Shown: positions 10,863 through 23,338, counted from the first letter of the stretch. The stretch is 64,000 nt of DNA from Mytilus edulis (GCF_963676685.1 NC_092350.1:65713674-65777673); one strand, 5' to 3'. Program-made: numbers and translations. Notes: generated by a model not told the origin, from the sequence alone.

Positions 10863-11472
10863 TATATGCTTGCACATCGTTTCGTTCTAGCTACGCCCCT
10901 GGGCTGAGCAATTTTGCAACACTTTTTCCAAATTTCTACATGAACTTGATAAAGCAGCAGCGCTAAAATTTTGCTGTTCTTGAAACAAACATAACAAAAT
11001 AAAGCACAGATCTTAATACACGTTCAATAAGGTCCAAACCGAATTGCGCATTTTAAGTAGAATTTAAAAAAAATCTTACCTTATGTGTCTTAAATTCGTC
11101 AACAGTTAAGGTAAATAACAGTAAAAATGCATGATGTTATTATATACATGTAAGGCAAGATATGCAATAAGTTCAAGATATACTGTTTACATGTACCGCT
11201 TCTAATTTTAAATTTCATATCTTTATCACATATGTAACTGGAAATCAGGAACGATAATTTGATGTTCTCAAAAAGGAGCTTGGATGATAGTTTATTTTTT
11301 GGCAAGTCCTGTCTTACCACACAAACATTTTTTTCAAATTGTATACCCAATAGTGTTTGTATTGTTGAGGACTTCAGAATATTCATGTTAGCAAATCCTC
11401 CTGTCTACCAACATTTGAAGAAAATCAAAGGGTTATCATCTTCCAGTTTAAGGTACTAGTAAGTAAACCTAC

Positions 11473-11610
11473 ATCATAATTTTCCCATGGTGTACAACAA
11501 CAACAGAAGGATGCTGCAGCTATTGCGATTACAAATTCAATAAAACCCAACACTGCAATGCAGAACGACAAGGCTATAGCACCAGTTATTTGTTCTTCAA
11601 GGTTTGCTCT
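11473..11610 (-). CDS. MS4A-like four-pass membrane protein, exon 3
   Basis: A 138-nt, phase 0-0 minus-strand exon with acceptor TATCCTTTAG and donor GAT|GTAGGT. It encodes 46 residues: a short hydrophilic lead (RANLEEQIT) and the fourth membrane segment (AIALSFCIAVLGFIEFVIAI), followed by four consecutive Cys, the pattern seen after TM4 in MS4A/CD20-family proteins (possible palmitoylation, by analogy). Exact-length homologues are at 61197-61334 (plus strand) and, broken, at 38981-39091. Confidence 0.82.
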
Positions 11611-12324
11611 CTAAAGGATAAAAATAAATGTATTTTATATTGCTACTATCATTTAAATTATCAACAGTTGAAGGAATTATATGCTATGACCGAAATGAAT
11701 TTTGACCTCTTGGTGTCTATTTATTCCAGTCGTTATTTTTCTGTCTGATTGACGGATATTCGATACCTCCTCTTATTTATATACAAAAATAAAGGGTTTT
11801 TCATTTGTCTTCCTTGATACGATTGGTTATGGTGTGTGCTTTCCGGGGTGTATATGTTCAACTTTTTTCTTTTGTTTTTGGAGTTAAACATCATGATATG
11901 GCTTTCTACATATCTACCTCATTTGGCCTCTAGTGAATAGTTGTTTCATTGTCAACCATATACATAATCCCGCCCTGTAATTCTTTGCTTGTTTGATTTA
12001 TTTGTTTGCTTTGCAGTTTTCATTTATTTCTCAGTCCAAATTTTAAAACGAAATCCCCGTCTTTCTTCTATTAATCAACGGGGGTTTATACCTTGGCATA
12101 TTTAATAAACACCTGTTTCACAGTGTTGGAATGGAACTGTACGAATCTATTATTTTTTTTTTGTCATTCGAGAGACTGTCAAGCGAGATCCGCCATTTGA
12201 TTGAACAAATTGATGGATGTAATGTTTAAGTTTTACACATGCGAATACATAAAGTTTATACTTTTTATAAGATTTGGAAACAAAAACATTAAACATTGGC
12301 TAGAGGTATAGGGGGAGGATTGAG

Positions 12325-12625
12325 ATCTCACAAACATGTTTAACCCCGCTGCATTTTTGCGCCTGTCCTAAGTCAGGAGCCTCTGGCCTTTGTTAGTCTT
12401 GTATTATTCTAATTTTAGTTTCTTGTGTACAATTTGTAAATAAGTATGGCGTTCATTATCACTGAACTAGTATATATTTGTTTAGGAGCCAGCTGAAGGA
12501 CGCCTCCGGGTGCGGGAATTTCTCGCTACATTGAAGACCTGTTGGTTACCTTCTGCTGTTGTTTTTTGCTATGGTCGGGTTGCTGTCTCTTTGGCACATT
12601 CACCATTTCCATTCTCAATTTTATT
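12325..12625 (+). repeat. Dispersed mussel-type repeat ('CTATGGTCGGGTTG' family)
   Basis: Contains CATGTTTAACCCCGCTGCAT, CCTAAGTCAGGAGCC and GCTATGGTCGGGTTGCTGTC. Related segments occur in reverse orientation at about 38640-38765 and 39165-39380, so it is interspersed. It lies in intron 2. Confidence 0.7.
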
Positions 12626-13529
12626 ATGCATATATTATAGAGAATACATGATGAAAACGACCTTTGCACCAACAGGTTTTCATAAAAATACTGGAAATCC
12701 GAGTAAATAGGTCAAAATTATCACGCAACAGTCATTAAAACTGTCCAAAAATAAAGAAACCCCAATCTTAAACAATTTTAATATATAACCTATTTTTAAC
12801 ACATACCTCACTGAATATTTAAATAACCAATGTAACAGTGAAAATTTGTATAAATTCATTATCTTTATGTGGGAATATTCTATTGATGTGCTCATTTACT
12901 GTACAATCATTTTGACATTAACTTGGCCAAATATACTAAATGCATTGCATGTCCTATAATGTCGAACCACGATTATTCGAAATAAAAAGTAAATATTCAG
13001 GATTTTTTACAGATTAAGGGTGTATCAAGTACAGCTAACTCAGGCACGGGTAGAATATACAAATGTATAAGTAATTTTGATAAAAATCGCACCAATCAGT
13101 TAATTGATAAAAAGGAAAACGAACATATACAACTCAAAAAAAAAGATTTAAACACAAACAAATAAACTCGTACATAGCGAAATCCCTCGCGAAATCCGAA
13201 GATAATCAATGAACCAGAAAAGTACGCATCTTCTGAAATATCTTTATTTGTTATTTATCATTATTTGAAAAGACAAATATATATGTCTAGTACAACGAAA
13301 TAAAATATCAACAGTACAAATAAGACACAGTCATCAGAAGCCCATTATACATTGAAATGTGGTATAGTAGTTTGAAGGAACTCTAAAACTCATCATATAC
13401 ATTGTATTCAAGGAACCAAGGAAAGACACATTTACAATTCAGCAATTATATGCTATTCCATAGTATGAAAACAGAGGCAAAGGATACAAAAGAGAGATTC
13501 AAACTTATAAGTCGATTATAAACTAACAA

Positions 13530-13660
13530 CGCCATGGCTAAAAAATTGAAAAGACAAACTGACATAGAGGAGTACACAAAACACCACAAAGAAACCAAAA
13601 GACTGAGCGAACTCCACCAAGAAATAGGGATTAATTTAGGGTGCTCCGGAAGTATAAGCA
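13530..13660 (-). repeat. Dispersed repeat fragment
   Basis: Contains GACTGAGCGAACTCCACCAAG and GGTGCTCCGGAAG; a related segment is at about 42520-42760. It directly precedes the 23-bp satellite. Confidence 0.55.
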
Positions 13661-13823
13661 GATCCTGTCCCACTAGTGATACCGATCCTGTCCCACTAGT
13701 GATACCGATCCTGTCCCACTAGTGATACCGATCCTGTCCCACTAGTGATATCGATCCTGTCCCACTAGTGATATCGATCCTGTCCCACTAGTGATAACGA
13801 TCCTGTCCCACTAGTGATACCGA
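13661..13823. repeat. 23-bp minisatellite, 7 copies
   Basis: Unit GATCCTGTCCCACTAGTGATA plus two bases, period exactly 23 (starts at 13661, 13684, 13707, 13730, 13753, 13776, 13799). Copies differ almost only at the last two bases. The unit carries the palindrome CACTAGTG. Confidence 0.95.
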
Positions 13824-14330
13824 TCGTGTTGCTTATTTAAGTACAAACCGCGTGATAAGTCTTATTCGGTAGGGTCACATTCGGGGTAGAGGGCACCGGA
13901 TTGTAGTTATTTTATGTTTGCGATGTATGAGATGACACAGCAATTCAACGATAAATGATACGTACATACCTGTAAGTAGGATGATTCATTTTGTTTAAAA
14001 GAAATTTCAGTTTAAATGATAACCTAAAATTCGAAATTAACGTGAGAAACCAGTATAAAAAGAAGCAAAAGATACTTAAGGAGTATAAGTATCATAATTA
14101 TTTGAGTTATTTGACAACCTATAAATAAATCGAGGCAACCGTCAGATCCTTTATTTTATCAAAGTCAGGCGCGGATCAAAATCTTTTTGTCAAGCCTATC
14201 TATTTACTACTGCACTGAATATTCACTTTGCTCAAACGGCTGTTGGTAAGGAGCTGCCTGTCATCGGTAAAAAAAACTCCTCTCCTATATAATAACGATA
14301 CCATGAATACAACACAAATGTTCAGTATTC

Positions 14331-14438
14331 AATAGTTATCCCATGAGGACGCGGTGTGTCAATGTAAGATCACCCCTCTGGCCGGAGGCCAGAGGATGAT
14401 CAAACACTGACACACCAAGTCCGAATGGGATAACTATT
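14331..14438. repeat. Nested inverted repeat able to form a 108-bp cruciform
   Basis: Three nested perfect arm pairs: AATAGTTATCCCAT (14331-14344) with ATGGGATAACTATT (14425-14438); GGTGTGTCA (14353-14361) with TGACACACC (14408-14416); and CCTCTGGCC-GGA-GGCCAGAGG (14375-14395). The words CAGATCACCCCT and AGCTGGGAT recur at 15061-15095, suggesting a larger foldback element of about 0.75 kb. Confidence 0.85.
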
Positions 14439-14837
14439 TTACATCCCAGCTGTTTAAGATTAGACGAAAAATCATTTACAATTCATAAAATCTAGTTTAG
14501 AACGCCACACAACCATTATAATATACTTTATATATTACTATATGAAGTATACCCTTAATGAGCCCCGAACATGATGAGAAGATATCAAATAATGTCAACT
14601 CGCCCCACTGGCCAATCGGCCCACACTATATCGCCACTTCATACAAAAAATGCAACACTCTTGTTTACCGACTCGCCCCAATTTATAAAAAGTGTAAAAT
14701 CAAATTCAGCAATCAGTCTGACAACTCACTTATTAACGAAAAGAGTTTAAACCCCACTGAATACAGGTCTGCTAACTCGCCCCACTTATAAAAATATCTT
14801 GCTTCCTTTAAGTAAGTTAAATTACTAATAGTTCGTA

Positions 14838-14930
14838 TCCAGTCGTCCTGGTGTAGTGTAATGTCTCTTGGCTTGTTATGCTAAAGGTCTTGAGTTCGAA
14901 TCCCAGCATATACACTGGATTTTTCTACGT
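14838..14930 (+). repeat. tRNA-derived SINE head (family 1)
   Basis: A tRNA-like segment with a box A-like TGGTGTAGTGT (about 14849) and a near-perfect box B, GAGTTCGAATCCC (about 14892-14904). Flanking hexamers TCCAGT and ACTGGA (14838-14843, 14913-14918) can pair like an acceptor stem. The remaining fold is irregular, so it is read as a SINE rather than a working tRNA gene. Confidence 0.7.
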
Positions 14931-15524
14931 GAATTTTGATAGATAGTCTTTTCCGTATAATTAATTATAAGTTTTATAGTGGATTTGGCATTCCCGCCAA
15001 AATGTTACAGAACCATGGAAAGCATGCATAACAAAGAAACTCAAACTGTGGGTGATCCGGCTCAGATCACCCCTGTTAGAACAAAGGAGCTGGGATATAA
15101 TTTAAAATGTCTATCAATCTTTTAGGGAAATTCCCAAACCTAAACGATGATTAAATACTACAAAATAAACGATCACAGCACGATTTGATAAAACACCTAT
15201 GATATCAGTTACTTGAAAACAACTTGTCCATAACTTTTTTCGTGAAATCAAAAGATCGAAGTCCATAACTTTAACATGATGTCCGTTACCTCGGAAAATA
15301 ATGTTTGATAGTTAAAAAGTCCCAGCTGTAACTTTCAAAGAATCGATATTCGTGGATGTAATGTTTAAACATACTATAGAGATTGCATCAAATATGTTAT
15401 CAGAAATAAAGCAGATTTCTAGTCTGATATAATTCTTTAGTGAATACCATTTGTGAAGTAGTATACCGCTGTTAAATAGGCATAACTCGATGAAGCTAAT
15501 ATGTATCCGAGTAACAAACTAAAA

Positions 15525-15800
15525 CCGAGGGAAACACATAAACTTTAAGAGGAACAACTGAACGACAGGAAACACTGAACTGCAACAAAAGCAAACGACA
15601 ACATACATAGAAACGAACTGTTTGATAACAACTGTCATATTCCTGACTTGGTACAGGACATAATAAGAAAAGGTGGTGGGTTGAACCTAGTTTTTATGGC
15701 TAGCCAAACTTCCTGCGTAAATGGCAATTTACATAATACCGCTAAAATGACAACACTACGTGACAGGAATACAGTTCACACAAACGCAAGAACACTTAGC
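15525..15800 (-). repeat. Dispersed mussel-type repeat ('GTCAGGAATATGACAGTT' family)
   Basis: Reverse-orientation copy of a family also seen at 36265-36480, 38150-38340 and 39745-39970 (plus) and 34745-34990 (minus). Shared words: TGTCATATTCCTGACTTGGT and GGCTAGCCAAAC. Confidence 0.7.
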
Positions 15801-18456
15801 ACAGAGAAATAAATAAAGAAATAAAATAATAGTACATTACAACATGTAGACCGCAGAATAACAATGGACACCTTCAATGAATTAACGACAGCACACCAAG
15901 ACACCGTAAACGAAATATTAACTGCGCGTCACAAGAACGGATGAACGTCACAAAAAGTGTCGTATTTTATGAAGTTCATATCATAACAGAAAAACTTCTA
16001 AAAAATAAAATATATTTCTTTTATTTATAGGCACGTACAAGAACATTAAATTGGAATTGAGTTTGTAGTGGTGTTATTTTATGTATTTTCTAACCATAAC
16101 AAGCATATTAAAACGGATTTGTGTTTGGTAAGGTGTTATCAATTGTATGTTCTTACAATGTCGGTTTTTCTTGTAAATCAAAACTGTGTAAAAAAATAAT
16201 TTCCTGTTCATATTGTTGCTTTAAACTTTAAATCATATAAATGACATAGCTGATTTTTTAACTTTACCTTTATATACATATAGACAAAAAAGTTAAAATA
16301 ACTGTAATATAATACAAAATCATGTAAGACCAAAACAGTAAACACACATAAAAACATAAAACATAAAACAAAAACAACGAAGACGAACCACGAGTAAAAA
16401 TTTCGAAAATACAGAATTCAAACCACAAACGAAATAAACAGACAACAACTGAGCACAAAATGACCCTCCGGACCCACATGTATAAGAAAGTAACAAAAAA
16501 CGTCTTCTCCAAAAGCGAACATAAGACACAAATAATATCCAACCGGATTTACAAAAGAAACATCACAACAAATTACATGAATGTTGGATATATAAAAACC
16601 GAGACACGTCGTAGAGTGATGCGAATTTGCACTCGGCATAACAATCATATTCGAGAATAGATCAATGTTGGTACTTAGCAGATCAGACGACTTAAATGAC
16701 ACACCACAATCTAAGACGTGATAAAAATGTCGTAAGTTAGTTTAGACACAGACAGATCGTATAGATCAACCAATACGTGATGGTGTCCATTACATTTACG
16801 GAGTGTCATTTTTAATATGTCCTCCGCATAACTCTGTTGAAGAAGTTTCTGCGTAATGAGCACACTCCTGTATATAAAGTCCGTATAGGGTGAACATAAA
16901 CTCGACGCTTTTTTCAGATAACATGTTTAATTGTATTCTCCTTGCTATTCTACACCTAGTGACATAAATACCATATTAGTACTTTATCACGTAATCAGCC
17001 AACACTATGGAACTAAATTTAGCATAAAAAACGAGTTTTTGACGAAACATCAGGACATGCAGCTTTTAAATCTCCCCACTTCTTACTGTTGATATTACAA
17101 ATTTAAGCCATAGTTTAACAGTGAACATATGCAAATCCCTTTAAAAGAACAAGTTCAGATGTCAATCCTCAGCGGGAATACATAGACCATGTAGACGAAG
17201 CTGTCTGGATTCCTGAAGAAAATATTTAAGCTTTGATACAAGATGTTATTGATTCCTTGAGGTCAATGAAACGTTTAAAACATTTCAAATCTACCTTAGT
17301 TGCTCTGATAAACAGACAACTGTTCAGCAATCTAGCCTTCCATTTACTCTAAGATGTTGGCAATATTTTGTTTCATATTCCACAATACATCACACTGGGT
17401 ATAGTAAAGAGACCTTAATTTTTCGCTAAAAGTTCAGAAATTATCAAAAGGAAAGGGTATCAATATTTTTCATGGGGTACAAAGGCATAACAGTAAACAA
17501 TATATAAATCTAGAAGTATGTAAGATATATTGTACCGTACCATTAGATCCCGTTTTATGGAAAAACTCTGCAAAGTATACTTTGGGTGATGCTAAACCAG
17601 GTAAGCTTGATTTATCCATTATAGTATAAAAAAAATCGGGAATAATTTAAAAACAATTAACGGTAAATCTGTAAAACTCAGGTCTGATCTTTTATAGCAA
17701 TGCTCTCTTTTCTCTTGGTTATTTTGACGCTTATCGATTTTGAATAAAACTGGTTAATAAATAAGGTGTTTGATAGTGTTTATTGACCTTTAATTATTGA
17801 AATAAATAATCTTAAAATGTTTAAGACAAAAGTTACCCTCATCTGAAAATAAAGTTACGGACAGTCTGGTTAGTTTTCACCAAAAAGTTTTATGTATTTC
17901 TTAAAGTTGGCCTGACGCTAAAGTAAACTCAAAATTAACACATTTATTAAAATGGTGATTTCTTTATTCGAGTGTATGAATAACCATATTGCATATTTGA
18001 GAGATAAATAAAAAAAAAGATAAAAAAAAGATAAAAAAAAAGATGAACTTCCTTCAAAAAGCAAGACAAAGTACAAATAGTTTGCCTATTAAATTAGGAA
18101 GCCCTGTGTTTATTAAATGTTATCATTTCCTTGATAATTATTAAAGACAGCTGAACGTTTTTTTCACTTACTATTACATGTATTAGTAAAGACAAATTGG
18201 GATTCTCAATATTGAAAATTAATGTTTGTCAAACTGCTTATATATACAATGAAGTTATTCCTGTAAATTGTGTGATTCAACTTACTTGAACTTTGTATAT
18301 GTTGGTCAATATGTCAAGGTAAGTTTTTTGTCAAAATTTTATGAAAATTAATTAAAGAACCAAATATATTTTAGTTATTGAGTTGAGTACCCCTCAATAC
18401 TGAGTTCCATTTAGTTTGGTAGCTGATAACGAGACACTTAACATCAAGAAACTTAC
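15801..18456. other. Intron 2 of the MS4A-like gene, proximal part
   Basis: AT-rich, no recognisable gene. Hydrophobic ORFs around 16270-16700 come from low-complexity, T-rich antisense DNA. A short A-rich iteration (AAAAAAAAGAT, 3 copies) is at about 18009-18045. Confidence 0.55.
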
Positions 18457-18540
18457 TGAAGCTCCCATCACTCCAAAACTAAATACGGTTGGTACAAATG
18501 TAGATGCTCCGACAATACTAAACACCATAAACTTTATTTT
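18457..18540 (-). CDS. MS4A-like four-pass membrane protein, exon 2
   Basis: An 84-nt phase 0-0 minus-strand exon between acceptor TTCATTTCAG and donor TCA|GTAAGT. It encodes 28 residues, KIK followed by the third membrane segment (FMVFSIVGASTFVPTVFSFG). A clear homologue, lacking a proper acceptor and carrying two extra bases, is at 41481-41566. Confidence 0.82.
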
Positions 18541-18961
18541 CTGAAATGAAAAAGTTAACTTTATGTATGTTGCTATGATTATGTAGAAAACTAATATAGC
18601 ATATAAAAAGAATAAAAAGAAATGACCAATTCGAAAAGTGAACTATTCCGTTAACATTTGATACTAAGGATCTTTTGTTTTGAAACGATTCTTTAAAGTC
18701 AATCTGACATTTGAAAAAGAAAAACGTAATTTGTCAGAATGGATATATTCTCAAATGTCAAACGATTTGAATGTGAGTAAATTGAAATGTCTTTTTCATT
18801 ATTTTATTTTAGGGGTGGGGTGGAAAATAAATGAGATATAAACAAACAGTAACAAATAAAACAAATAAGTAGTGAAATCATTAAAAGTTCTTTGACCATA
18901 GAAAAATGACGAGAAGTTTTGAATGAAATCAATAGATGGTCAAGCGAAGTACAAAATCCGG

Positions 18962-19036
18962 AATAAATAGTGTTACTGCTACGTCATTCAGTTTTGTTGG
19001 AGAGTTGTCTCATTGGCAATCATACCACATCTTTTT
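18962..19036 (-). repeat. Dispersed repeat, 'GCCAATGAGACAACT' family (end fragment)
   Basis: Reads AGAGTTGTCTCATTGGCAATC on the plus strand followed by a T run, i.e. the family's start in reverse orientation. Confidence 0.8.
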
Positions 19037-19884
19037 TTTTTTTTTTTAATCAACAATTTGGTGGAATTTTATGTAATGATATATAATATTGCTTACCAAA
19101 CACCTCCAAGTACTTTGATTTCTTTGGGTCATGCAAAATGGAAAGCATCCAGTCAATATAAACTGTTAACGAAAGAGAGAAAAGTAAATATCACGATTAA
19201 AAAAAAAAAAAACAATTTAAACATATCAATATCTGTTTGATCGATTTATTGGTTAATTAATCGTGTAATTTTTTAATTATTTAAAATCAAACGACACTCG
19301 TGTGTATAACTTGTAGCGTCCATTGGCAAATGTTAAACACATGTTCAAACGCTTAATTGCATATATTATATTATAAATCCTGTGTTGTACTAGACTGACA
19401 CACCAAATTGAGTTTTTTTTTTAGATCACAAGCTTTTCGAAGAAAGACATATTAACCAGATTAATTTGTCTCCGAGTCATTAATACGCTGTATATCAAAC
19501 TTGACCAATAATTACGTAGCAACGTGCTAGTTTTAATCGCGAGTTGGCGTGGGTTTTGTCGAAAATTGGTATTTGCTGGTTTTCTACTAAGCACGTGGCA
19601 TCTAGAAGAGAATAACAGTCGGTTCAGTGTCACAAAATTTTGCTCAGATAAGGTTCTACGAGGTGTTTCCCAGTAAATAAACAACTTAAAAAGGTCGGTT
19701 CATCGTGTCGCTCTGTGGAATTCCGACAATAATTAGAATAACATATAATACACTAAATGTACTCCGCCAAACGCCCTCAGTGTCCCAATTCAATATTTTT
19801 CATTGGTCCTGTATCTTTATTTTGGACATTGATGTGTAGGTGTTTAACGCAAATTTCGACACTATAAGATATTTCGCTGCGGTC

Positions 19885-20068
19885 AGATTTTAATGGCTGA
19901 AGAAGCCTGAGAGCCAATAGAAAATCACCGAACTTCGGTAGGAAAACTGACAATCCTGGTCAATTAAGATTAAAGTCAAATGCACCTGCCACGTGCAGGT
20001 TCGAACTCACAACCTCAAGGGTGACAGGCTAGTTGGACTACTTAGACAACACGGCCAACGAGGTCCCG
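19885..20068 (-). repeat. tRNA-derived SINE (family 3)
   Basis: On the minus strand: box A-like GGCCGTGTTGTCTAAGTAG (20056-20038), a Leu/Ser-like variable region, box B TGAGTTCGAACCTG (20009-19996), then a body with CACGTGGCAGGTGC and TCAGTTTTCCTACCG. The same order is found on the plus strand at 63758-63945, so it is a dispersed family. Confidence 0.8.
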
Positions 20069-20187
20069 TTATTCTGTATAGCCATGGCCAGTAAATTCAT
20101 TTGAAGTTACTGAATAGTATTTAAATGTATATGTTGTAATAAGAAATACCAATATCGTATCGTAAAGTCATTAGTACTAATTAAACT

Positions 20188-20370
20188 TATCATGGATACC
20201 AGGATCAAAATTGTATACGCCTGACGGGAGTTTCGTCCACAAAACATATATCAATGAGGTTGGAGGAATAAAAGAGGTTAAAAAGACCAAAACAAATACG
20301 AAGTTGAAAGGTTGAGGACCCAAAAGTTTGAAAAGTGTTTTCACATACAACTAAGGTAGACAATCCTTAT
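20188..20370 (-). repeat. Decayed single copy of the hammerhead (360-bp) repeat
   Basis: On the minus strand it reads, in order, remnants of GGACGAAACTCCCGTCAGGCG and ATCCTGGTAT-CC-ATGATAA, matching the 3' half of the array unit at 51922-56847. The CTGATGA core is lost (TGATATATG), so no ribozyme is expected. Confidence 0.75.
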
Positions 20371-21001
20371 TATTTCGAAAAATTCAAAGTTAATTCATAA
20401 TTATGACCATATATTAAATGATAATGTTTGTCACAACAGAAATACTGACTATTAGATATCGTATGAGCGATATATTTGTTTAACGATACTATATGAATAT
20501 ATTCTCAAATCTTTCAAAATATTCTTGTGTGATTGTGAGCCAGTCTACTTTAAAGAGATCACCCAACGGCACAAACAACACAAAGACATAAAAATGCCAA
20601 CATACAGTTTTCAACATATATAAATACAAATTGTGGGAACGGAGCTGTATTTTTTTTTAATTGTTTTGTTTATTTGGGAGACTGTACAGCGGGACCCGGT
20701 CACATGTTTCTTTAATTTCACTGGCAAAATTGAGGAGGTATATATATACGCTTTTCTGAGTTTACAGTTGAAGTGTTTTAATATTTCTCTACAAATAGAA
20801 CTTTGAATGTTGTTTTTAATTCTTTGTGTGTTGATGTTTTTGGTTAGAGATGTTTATTAGAGATTTGAGGTAGGTGAATTCTGTTGCTTGACTATATTTC
20901 ATTTGAATTCTATCATTGAAGAATATTTCTAATTGTATAGGATTTATTTGATATTGCTATAACAAAATTTAACTTGAAAAATGGATGTAAGTTCTTCTTA
21001 C

Positions 21002-21268
21002 CCATCCAGAAAACAGGAAACACAAGATGTCAACAAATATGAATGAGTGTGTCTCCAACGAATAATAATTACATATTTTGTCGTAATACTCAGTGCCATT
21101 TTCATAAATGTAGCAATCTTTATTCATAGTTATAATGTCAATGATTATTGCAGTAATACCAAGTATTGCAGATAATACACCAATGCCTATGTGTATTCCA
21201 CCAAAAACCCTCAATCTATTCACTCGATATTCTCTGTAGGCTTCGTTTTCTGTATTCTGTACAGTCAT
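21002..21268 (-). CDS. MS4A-like four-pass membrane protein, exon 1
   Basis: First coding exon, minus strand, 89 codons from ATG at 21268 to the donor TGG|GTAAGA. With exons at 18540-18457, 11610-11473 and 7954-7808 it gives a 211-residue protein; all junctions are phase 0. Residues 1-20 are hydrophilic; TM1 is about 21-47 (VFGGIHIGIGVLSAILGITA); the outer loop has a Cys pair (52, 66) and an N-glycosylation sequon NGT (57-59); TM2 is about 74-88, TM3 93-116 (exon 2), TM4 about 127-149 (exon 3), then CCCC and a polar tail. Four segments, the LGxIEFVIAI-like TM4 and the following Cys cluster fit the MS4A/CD20 superfamily of plasma-membrane proteins. The unusually long TM1-TM2 loop is atypical, so another tetraspan family is possible. 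No ligand or role can be read from the sequence. Confidence 0.78.
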
Positions 21269-21359
21269 TATCAGTTCATTTATGTTTTAGTTACTGAAAT
21301 TAAGTTATATGTACCTGTAAAACGATTAAAAAAACAACAACAAACTTCAAGTTATCAGT

Positions 21360-21433
21360 TATCAAAACAAGCAAAAAAAAACCTGAGAAAAAAAAAACAA
21401 CATAAAAAAACAAAACAAAACAAAACAAAACAA
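21360..21433. repeat. A-rich simple repeat with (CAAAA)n
   Basis: A-rich run ending in at least five CAAAA units, just upstream (in gene sense) of the MS4A-like start codon. Confidence 0.85.
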
Positions 21434-21971
21434 ATGGGGTGGAGTCTGAGTGATCACAAGCATGTTTAACTCCGCTATGTCTTTATATGCATAACACTCT
21501 ATATATTTGCTTCGTCAAAACCACGAAATTTTGCTTCGTCAACCCCACGAGATTGCTGTAGTCGGTTACTGCTTGTTAAAACTGTTTTTCTTTTATTGCT
21601 TTATCTGTCGAATATCATCTTACAATCCTTTTTTGCTAACTATCCGGTTTACTTTTGTTCATTCCCAAATAAACTGCAGTTGTTTACCGCCTTATCCTTT
21701 GTTCCTTGATTTATAGTTGTCTCATTGGCAATCATAACATACCTCCATATATACATATATATATATACATATATGTGTATATAAACAAATAAACCAATAT
21801 TCATATATTTATATAGTACTAAACCATCTTTAACCCATACTCCCATCCCAAACTACAACAAAAATAACCCTTAAAAAAACATGAAAAACGTGAACACAAA
21901 AAGTTAAACAAAACATGAACAACAAAAAAACAAAAATAGACCCAAAATAAAGCAATAACAAACTATTATTT

Positions 21972-22122
21972 ACATTGTCATGTCGGGGCCTTTTATAGCT
22001 GACTATGCGGTATTGGCTATGCTCATTGTTGAAGGCCGTACGGTGACCTATAGTTGTTAATGTCTGTGTCATTTTGAGCTCTTGTGGACGGTTGTCTCAT
22101 TGGCAATCATACCACTTTTTTT
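21972..22122 (-). repeat. Dispersed repeat, 'GCCAATGAGACAACT' family
   Basis: Reverse-orientation copy with GGGGCCTTTTATAGC, GTTGAAGGCCGTAC and GTTGTCTCATTGGCAATCAT. Another small end fragment is at about 21715-21745. Confidence 0.85.
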
Positions 22123-23061
22123 TTTATATCAAACAATGTAAGTTTACCAATTGTTTGTTAAGGAAGTCTGTCATTGGTTAACTAGCTATAAACCAAGTTT
22201 AATTCATCATTTTTTTTTTTTTTTCATTTTAATTTTACATTCTACACGGTTTTTTTCTTAAATGCTTCTTTTCGAATTAGGAACATTTTCATTTGCACTC
22301 GTGACTGCTCTCACCTGCTTACAAACTCTTTTCTTGATATCATCATCAATAATCAGAAGTATTGCTCATGCGTTAATTCAGATATCGTACATGGATAAAA
22401 TCGTTATTAAGAAGTTATATGGAAAATAAATTTAAATATTTCATTTTCAATTTTTTTCTCGATGATTAACTAAGGTACTGATATCACCACAATCCCTAAT
22501 GTGTCTTTTTTAAAATGATATAACGATTTTAAAACAAATTTTGAACTTCTTGCAGTTATCTTATAATAATGGAATGTCATTCTTTGGAAGAGGAGTTTTT
22601 CTTTTTAAACTTTCACTGATAAAATACCTGAGGTGTTTCTACCATAAAACAAGATGAAAGATAGACGTTTGTTGTGATGTATAACTTAAAAACAAATTCA
22701 TTTGATCTTCTTGCTTCAAATATGGATTGAAATTTGTCGATTTTTAGTTACATATACTACGTCATTGCTACATGTTACAACACTTAAATGAAAATTTAAT
22801 TATTTTTTTAGAGTTATTGCAAAAGATAAACAACACACAATTATTAGAATAACAGTATTCATAGATTTGTTTATTGTTATAGACAAAATTAACAACAAAA
22901 CACAACCATAATCGTATATGCATTATATTAATATTTCTCGATCGATGTTTTATCAAAATAAAATAAGAACTATTTCAACTGTTTATTAAAATAGAATAAC
23001 ATTGTTTAAATTACTTATTTGTCAATGTGTCCTGCTGACCCTTACGTGATCTTTTTACATC
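22123..23061. other. AT-rich non-coding stretch
   Basis: Nothing recognisable found before the LTR retrotransposon. Confidence 0.6.
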
Positions 23062-23066
23062 ATTTG
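23062..23066. other. Target-site duplication ATTTG, left
   Basis: Identical to 27557-27561 on the other side of the element. Confidence 0.9.
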
Positions 23067-23320
23067 TGTAATATTAAGTCAATGACCTATATGTAATACT
23101 ATAGTCTGGGAAACACCAGGGTCACAACATATGTTTACTATATGTAAGTTCTTATCAGATCCTAACTGTTCATCACTTTTATATATGAGAACTGTTTCTA
23201 TATCAGCATCACTTGCGTGCTTTATACTTGACAAGTAAACATGTACAATGTATATAGTTTAGATTAGAAAAAATATATGTATATATTAAAAGAGTATATA
23301 TTTGCCTCGCCAATATAACA
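23067..23320 (+). repeat. 5' LTR
   Basis: Starts TGTAATATTAAGTC and ends CGCCAATATAACA; repeated at 27302-27556. Confidence 0.95.
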
Positions 23321-23338
23321 TGGTGGCAGCGGTTTAAA
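23321..23338 (+). promoter_or_regulatory. Primer-binding site
   Basis: TGGTGGCAGCGG follows the 5' LTR without a gap; the leading TGG complements the CCA end of a tRNA. Which tRNA primes is not determined. Confidence 0.7.

Noticed and set aside
14838..14930. A functional tRNA gene
   Set aside because: Box A and B are present but the D- and anticodon-arm folding is irregular, as in a SINE head.
16270..16702. Overlapping hydrophobic minus-strand ORFs
   Set aside because: Composition artefacts of a T-rich strand in an intron; no homologous exon elsewhere in the window.
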